From an uncultured Pseudomonadota bacterium (GTDB lineage Bacteria; Myxococcota_A; UBA796; SXON01), in assembly GCA_903885375.1 (NCBI GenBank), contig CAISIK010000129.1:62001-126000 (forward strand): a stretch of DNA of 64,000 bases. The letters run 5' to 3'. Position 1 is the first letter of the stretch. Every line of letters begins with the position of its first letter. Made by a program: the position numbers and the translations under genes. A model generated the notes under the pieces. It saw only the letters and a list, made by a program, of their open reading frames with translations. It was not told the DNA's origin and did no database searches. Shown here one piece after another: positions 59,880-64,000 of this stretch.

Positions 59880-61571
59880 CTACACCGACTCGTCGAGCGC
59901 GGCGACATCGGGGGGAACCTCCTCGACCGCGGCCAACCTCGCATGCTCGCCGGCGGCCCGCGCTCGGAAGACCTCCTCCTCCACCCGCGCGAGCAGCGAC
60001 TCGGTTCCCTCCCCTGTACGGGCGCTCACGGCGATCGCATCGTGCGCCGCCACCATGGCCGCCACCCGCTCGGGGTCGGCGATGTCGATCTGGTTGAGCA
60101 CCACCAACCGCGGGACCTTGCCGGCGCCGAGCTCCTGAAGGGTTCGCTCGACCGTTTCGCGGTGGAACTCCGCCTCCTCGTCGGAGGCGTTGAGGACCAG
60201 CAGGAGCAGGTCGGCCTCGACCGACTCGTCGAGCGTGCTGCGAAAGGCGTGAACGAGATCGCTCGGGAGGCTGCGAATGAACCCTACGGTGTCGGTGAGG
60301 ACGATCTCGCGCTCCTGGGGGAACCGCAGCCGCCGACTGGTGGGATCCAGCGTGGCGAAGAGCTTGTCCTCCGCATCGACCGACGCGTTCGTCATCCGGT
60401 TGAGGAGCGTGCTCTTGCCCGCGTTGGTGTAGCCGACGATAGCCACCAGCGGCAGCCCGACCCGCTTGCGACGATCCCGGCGCATCGAGCGTTGTTCGCC
60501 GATCTCTCGGAGCTGTCGCTCCACGCGGTGCTCGCGCTCATCCGCGCGGCGGCGGTTGATCTCGAGCTTGGTTTCGCCGGGGCCGCGGCCACCGATACCG
60601 CCGGTGAGCCGCGACATGGCGGTGGGCATCAGCGCGAGGCGGGGGCGCCGATACCGCAGCTGGGCGAGCTCCACCTGGAGCTTGCCTTCGCGCGTGGTGG
60701 CGCGCTGGGCGAAGATGTCGAGGATGAGCTGGGTGCGGTCGAGCACGCGGAGGTCGGTGGCGGTGGCGATGTTGCGGAGCTGGGAGGGCGAGAGCTCCTG
60801 GTCGAAGATCAGGTTCTCCGCGCCCAGATGCATGCACCGCACGACCAGCTCCTTGAGCTTGCCCTCGCCCACGAGCAGCCGCCCATCAAGCTGACGGCGC
60901 ACCTGCAGCACCCGGTCGGCCACGCGGAGCCCGGCGGTATCGGCCAGCCGCTCCAGCTCCTCGAGCGACCGACGGGCCGCCTGCGCGTTGCCCGTGGTGA
61001 TGGACACGCACACGGCGGCATCGCGCGGGTCGAGCGTGCGGGCCGAGGGCTTGAACTGGGCTTCGAGCCCGCGGATGAAGCCGCTGAAGTCATCCGTCCA
61101 CGCATGGATGTCGGCGACCGCTTCGACCCGCCAGACATCGCCGCTGCCGGGCGGCAGGAGGTGGGCGAACTCGGCGGCGCCGGGCAGCCCATCACCGCGG
61201 CTCTGCACGACCACGACGCCATCGAGGCGGAGGAGCGCGAGGTCGGTGAGGTCGTCCTTGCTGAGCCCCTCGCCCCGGAGGTGGGTGTGGAGGAGGCGGA
61301 CGCCACGGAAGCGGCCCTCGCCCGCGCGCTCGCGGCCGAGGTCGGGGATAAAGAGCTGGTGGGCATCGCCGACGATCACGTGGGTGAGGATGCCGACCCG
61401 ATCCACCAGCACGCCGACCTGCCGGTTCAGCTCGCGTGAGAGCTCCGTCATGCGCCGGAGGAGCTCGGGCGAAGCCCACCGGTTGGCGGGAACCCGCCGG
61501 TGGTAAAGCCCCTGCAGCGCCTTGTTTTCGGAGGGCTTCAGCCCGCCGGTGTTGCCGAACAATTCTTCCAA
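59880..61571 (-). CDS. hflX: Ribosome-splitting GTPase HflX (long form)
   Basis: A 563-residue GTPase starting at TTG 61571. The first ~200 residues (ENKALQGLYHRRVPANRWAS) are the extra N-terminal region of long-form HflX found in several proteobacterial groups. The HflX N-domain follows (LLVGEGKLKELVV, IFDQELSPSQLRNI), then GGIGGRGPGETKLE, and the G domain with GYTNAGKST near residue 380, DTVGFIRSLPSDLV and NQID. HflX separates stalled 70S ribosomes under stress. The length is normal for this subgroup; the C-terminal ~30 residues are an acidic tail. Confidence 0.94.
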   Translation of the reverse strand: MEELFGNTGGLKPSENKALQGLYHRRVPANRWASPELLRRMTELSRELNRQVGVLVDRVGILTHVIVGDAHQLFIPDLGRERAGEGRFRGVRLLHTHLRGEGLSKDDLTDLALLRLDGVVVVQSRGDGLPGAAEFAHLLPPGSGDVWRVEAVADIHAWTDDFSGFIRGLEAQFKPSARTLDPRDAAVCVSITTGNAQAARRSLEELERLADTAGLRVADRVLQVRRQLDGRLLVGEGKLKELVVRCMHLGAENLIFDQELSPSQLRNIATATDLRVLDRTQLILDIFAQRATTREGKLQVELAQLRYRRPRLALMPTAMSRLTGGIGGRGPGETKLEINRRRADEREHRVERQLREIGEQRSMRRDRRKRVGLPLVAIVGYTNAGKSTLLNRMTNASVDAEDKLFATLDPTSRRLRFPQEREIVLTDTVGFIRSLPSDLVHAFRSTLDESVEADLLLLVLNASDEEAEFHRETVERTLQELGAGKVPRLVVLNQIDIADPERVAAMVAAHDAIAVSARTGEGTESLLARVEEEVFRARAAGEHARLAAVEEVPPDVAALDESV

Positions 61572-61616
61572 TCGATCTCCGCGGCGCCTCGGGGAGCCGA
61601 CCAGGCCGGTTTCACT

Positions 61617-61982
61617 TCACACCGGGGGCCCGCCGGTCAAGCCGGCTCGGTCCCGTTGGACCGCCGCGGCGAGCCAACCCCCGATGAGGCACAGCCCCCC
61701 GATCGGCGTAATCGCGCCGAGCCAGGGCGTATCGGTCAGGACGAGCAGGTAGAGGCTGCCCGAGAAGACGAGCAGCCCCGCGAGGTGCAGCCGACGGGTG
61801 AGCGTGGGGAGCCCCGGCAGCAGGAGCGCGATGGCGTGGACGAGGTGGTAGAGCGCGGCGGTCTTCCACACGTCGAGCCTCGGGTTGCCGGCAAGGGCGT
61901 GCGCGCCGAACGCCCCCGACATCACGGCGAGGCCCGCGAGGAGCCCCCCGAGGCGACGCCAGGGGAGCGGGACGGGGTTCAC
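61617..61982 (-). CDS. DUF423 small membrane protein (YgdD-like)
   Basis: A 121-residue membrane protein from GTG 61982, overlapping the stop of the DUF1450-like gene (GTGA). The DUF423 pattern is clear: LAVMSGAFGAHAL, KTAALYHLVHAIALLLPGLP, a LLVFSGSLYLLVLTDTPWLG helix and ITPIGGLCLIGGWLAAA. Four helices are expected. Function in the family is unknown. It is the last gene of a three-gene chain. Confidence 0.85.
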   Translation of the reverse strand: MNPVPLPWRRLGGLLAGLAVMSGAFGAHALAGNPRLDVWKTAALYHLVHAIALLLPGLPTLTRRLHLAGLLVFSGSLYLLVLTDTPWLGAITPIGGLCLIGGWLAAAVQRDRAGLTGGPPV

Positions 61983-62200
61983 GCTTCCGCCAGGGCCGAC
62001 AGCGCGGCGAGGACATCCGAGGTGGAGGCGCAGCGCATCATCGCGCCGTCGATGCGCACGAGCAGAAAGCGCTCGCACGTTTCGCACTTGTCGAAGCACT
62101 CCACCGTGGAGTACCGCGCGCCCGCCTCCGCCACGCGCAGACCGAGGTCGGGCGCGTGCTGCCCCACCCCGCGGGCACAAGCGACGACATCGCAGCTCAC
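61979..62200 (-). CDS. Small DUF1450-like cysteine protein
   Basis: A 73-residue protein from GTG 62200, overlapping the stop of the HD gene (GTGA). It has CDVVACARG at the start and a central FDKCETCERFLLVRIDG, similar to DUF1450/YuzB proteins, which carry a small Cys-rich thioredoxin-like ferredoxin fold. No signal peptide. A redox or metal role is suggested only by the cysteines. Confidence 0.6.
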   Translation of the reverse strand: MSCDVVACARGVGQHAPDLGLRVAEAGARYSTVECFDKCETCERFLLVRIDGAMMRCASTSDVLAALSALAEA

Positions 62201-62784
62201 GGGAGCCTCCCTTCCGCCTCTTGGCGAAGGGCGCGCGCCTCGGCGACGACCCGCCCGGCCAGGGGGTGCGGCCATTCGCAGGACAGCGCCTCGCCGAGCG
62301 CTTCGTAGTACCAGAGGGTGCCCTCCCGGCCGCCGGTGAAGCGGCCGAAAACCGCGGGCCCCACCTCGGCGAGGTCGCGCCGAATGGAGCCGCAGTTGTG
62401 CACCTTGTCGGCTGCGGAGATGAGCTTGAGATCGGGCGGCGCTCCCCGAAGGTGCGCGAGGTAGTGTTCCTTGCGCGCGCGCCACGGGGGTTTGGGATGG
62501 CCCACCGAGTCCGACAGCCCGGCCACGAACGCGGCGACACGCGGACCGAAGCGGGCCTCGAGCACCTCCAGCCGGGCGCCGGGCACATCCTCCAACCAGT
62601 CGTGCAGAACGGCGGCGATGAGTTGATCCTCATCCCCGCCGTACTCGCCCACGAGGCTCATCACGGCGAAGAGATGCGTGACGTAGGGGACGGTCGTTCC
62701 CTTGCGGACGATGTTGCGGAAATCGCCGAGGGCCAGCGCCACCGCGGCATCGAGCCGCTCGCCATAGCAGGAGGGTTGATCCAC
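62197..62784 (-). CDS. HD-domain hydrolase of the RelA/SpoT (Mesh1-like) type
   Basis: A 195-residue stand-alone HD protein starting at GTG 62784. Metal-binding motifs: the histidine in TTVPYVTHLFAV, HD in AAVLHDWLEDV near residue 61, and ISAADKVHNCGSIRRDL near 124. The layout is that of small ppGpp-hydrolase-like HD proteins without a synthetase domain; a general nucleotide phosphohydrolase is also possible. It leads a GTGA-coupled chain with DUF1450-like and DUF423 genes. Confidence 0.82.
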   Translation of the reverse strand: MDQPSCYGERLDAAVALALGDFRNIVRKGTTVPYVTHLFAVMSLVGEYGGDEDQLIAAVLHDWLEDVPGARLEVLEARFGPRVAAFVAGLSDSVGHPKPPWRARKEHYLAHLRGAPPDLKLISAADKVHNCGSIRRDLAEVGPAVFGRFTGGREGTLWYYEALGEALSCEWPHPLAGRVVAEARALRQEAEGRLP

Positions 62785-62802
62785 ATGGCGGACCTATCCC
62801 GC

Positions 62803-62831
62803 TTGCCCTCGGGCGCGCCGAGTCATACCAG
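62803..62831 (+). promoter_or_regulatory. Possible promoter giving a leaderless GAF-gene transcript
   Basis: TTGCCC (62803-62808), 17 bases and TACCAG (62826-62831) end only five bases before the ATG at 62837, so transcription would start at or next to the start codon. No ribosome-binding site is seen upstream of this ATG. Confidence 0.35.
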
Positions 62832-62836
62832 CGCGG

Positions 62837-63754
62837 ATGGCACTCATGCAGGACTGGAACGTCAAGGCCGGCGAATCGGAAACGGTGGTGTCGGCGGAGA
62901 ACTGGCTGGGCGCGCTTGCCCTTGCCCTGCCCGCCCTGGGGATGGACCTCGGGGCCATGGGCCGGCTGATCATCGCCACCGAGCCCGATGGCACCGCCAG
63001 CGCCCGGGACCCCCGGAGTGGACTGGAGTTGTCGGTGCGCCCCGTTGGCGCGGCTGTGCCGCCCAGCTTCTCCATGCCCGAGTCGAGCTTCGCCTCGATC
63101 AACGCCCCGCAGCTTCGGGTCCCGGCGCCGGCGGTTCCGCCCGCCGCCCCCGCCGTTGCGCCCGAGGATGAAACCACCCTTCGGCCGGAGCCGCCGTCCC
63201 CCAGCCGCACGGTCGAAGTCCACGGGCCCGCCCGCGAGGTCGTGCCGCGGCGGGTCGACCCGCTCGACGATCGGCTCGAGGACCTGTTCATGCGCCTCGG
63301 CGACATCAACGCCGCGCCCACGGCGAGTGATGCCTGCGCCAGCGCGCTCTCCATCGCCGCCGACCTCGTGCGGTGCGATGCCGGCGCGGTGCTCCTGCGC
63401 ACCTCCGCGGGCAACTCCCTCCGCTTCCGCGCGGCCCACGGCCCCGCGGCGCGGTCGGTGCTCGACACCACCATCCCGATCGATCGCGGCATCGCGGGCT
63501 TCGTGTGGCAGCTCGGCCTGAGCATCACCATCGCCGATGCGCGCGACGACCAGCGGCACTACAACCGCGTGGACAAGACCACCGGCTACACCACCCGCTC
63601 CATCCTCGCCGCCGCCGTGCGCACCGACTCGGGCGGCTGCTACGGGGTGCTCGAGCTGCTCAACCCCCCCCAGGACTTCACCGACGACGATCTGGAGATC
63701 GCCTCGCGCGTGGCCGTCACCCTCGCGAACTACCTTCAGGGCATGGACGCCTAG
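62837..63754 (+). CDS. GAF-domain protein
   Basis: A 305-residue cytoplasmic protein. The first ~70 residues form a small domain (SAENWLGALALALPALGMDL, GRLIIATEPDGTASARDP), followed by a Pro/Ala-rich linker (~80-130), a short helix (DRLEDLFMRLGDI) and a C-terminal GAF domain (~155-300; ALSIAADLVRCDAGAVLLRT, IPIDRGIAGFVWQLGLSITI, GVLELLNPPQDFTDDDLEIA). No output domain is attached. It converges with fliE and the two stops share CTAG. It may sense a small ligand; nothing shows which. Confidence 0.85.
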   Translation: MALMQDWNVKAGESETVVSAENWLGALALALPALGMDLGAMGRLIIATEPDGTASARDPRSGLELSVRPVGAAVPPSFSMPESSFASINAPQLRVPAPAVPPAAPAVAPEDETTLRPEPPSPSRTVEVHGPAREVVPRRVDPLDDRLEDLFMRLGDINAAPTASDACASALSIAADLVRCDAGAVLLRTSAGNSLRFRAAHGPAARSVLDTTIPIDRGIAGFVWQLGLSITIADARDDQRHYNRVDKTTGYTTRSILAAAVRTDSGGCYGVLELLNPPQDFTDDDLEIASRVAVTLANYLQGMDA

Positions 63755-64000
63755 ACCGGCATGTTCCAGATGGCCTGGTAGGCCTCCACGAACTTGTCCC
63801 GCACGCTGCCCATCGCGCGCAGCGAGATGTTGGCCTCCTCGAGCGCCACCATCATGCCGGCGTAGTCCTGGTCCTGGCCGGATGCGACGGCGAAGACCTT
63901 CTGGTCGGACGACGCCTGGTAGGCCTCGGTGCGGTCCACCGCGGAGGCGATCGCCTTGCCGAAGTCCACGCCGCCCGTCGCCTCGGCCTGTGCGGCCGCG
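63751..64000 (-). CDS. fliE: Flagellar hook-basal body protein FliE (partial)
   Basis: About 83 C-terminal residues are present; the gene runs off the end of the window, since the reading frame stays open to base 64000. The sequence VDFGKAIASAVDRTEAYQAS, then DYAGMMVALEEANISLRAMG and a final KFVEAYQAIWNMPV, is typical of FliE, the rod-MS ring junction protein. A GTG at 63969 is internal and is not taken as the start. A flagellar cluster presumably continues beyond the window. Its stop overlaps that of the GAF gene. Confidence 0.9.
   Translation of the reverse strand, partial: AAAQAEATGGVDFGKAIASAVDRTEAYQASSDQKVFAVASGQDQDYAGMMVALEEANISLRAMGSVRDKFVEAYQAIWNMPV

Noticed and set aside
59880-61571. 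The ~200-residue N-terminal extension of HflX as a novelty
   Set aside because: Long-form HflX proteins with the same opening (LQGLYHRRVP-like) are common in related proteobacterial groups.

Overview
This window comes from a high-GC bacterial chromosome that looks like a Myxococcota or related 'deltaproteobacterial' lineage. The evidence is the many secreted lipoproteins with Asp/Thr/Gly-rich spacers, two giant lipoproteins built from MopE-type putative metal-binding repeats, one protein ending in a MYXO-CTERM-like tail (Cys-rich patch, hydrophobic helix, RRRR), an NtrC-type two-component pair and a flagellar fliE gene. The lineage is inferred from gene content only. Genes are densely packed, often with ATGA, GTGA or TGATG overlaps, and GTG/TTG starts are common.

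Layout. 1-3458: tolQ (end)-tolR-tolA-like-tolB, followed by a Ppx/GppA phosphatase instead of pal. 3484-9588: two paralogous MopE-repeat/beta-helix lipoproteins, the first behind a good sigma70-type promoter and the pair separated by a terminator. 9658-13400 (minus): a FadH-type dienoyl-CoA reductase, a DUF4476 protein and a two-TM RCK potassium channel. 13545-16156: ahcY and a divergent ArsR-methyltransferase regulator flanking a 32-bp palindrome, which resembles a SahR circuit. 16214-21514: four coupled lipoproteins and a long phosphohexomutase. 21515-21943: non-coding, with a 58-bp direct repeat. 21944-24766: a fused sugar-binding protein/permease and a barrel-like protein. 24776-28358 (minus): fadN-fadA beta-oxidation genes behind a perfect TetR/FadR-type operator. 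28402-30986 (minus): lipoproteins including an LEA-14-like and a degenerate M16-like protein. 31047-33641: a small unknown gene, bioB and bioF. 33625-37800 (minus): lipoprotein-moxR-DUF58-transglutaminase. 37884-45277: an AAA-TPR protein with a G9 tract in its promoter spacer, an SDR, a methyltransferase, a YdjC deacetylase, an H1-tailed DUF2934 protein, a thioesterase and a PlsB-like acyltransferase. 45283-45359: tRNA-Arg(CCT). 45371-51577: lipoproteins and a tight secreted ComEC-type MBL/DUF3006/double-HhH/thioredoxin cluster. 51590-55548 (minus): a sensor kinase, a sigma54 activator and a frameshifted MYXO-CTERM gene. 55672-58657: PpiC lipoprotein, SurA-like chaperone and pdxA. 58646-61571 (minus): two small lipoproteins and long-form hflX. 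61617-64000: HD hydrolase, DUF1450-like and DUF423 genes, a GAF protein and the end of fliE.

The main themes are envelope biogenesis (Tol system, SurA/PpiC, MoxR-transglutaminase, many lipoproteins), fatty-acid degradation (FadN/FadA/FadH) and cofactor metabolism (biotin, PLP, SAH recycling). The best candidates for new biology are the secreted MBL/HhH/Trx cluster, the G9 promoter tract, and the very short signal peptides without basic residues found on many exported proteins.
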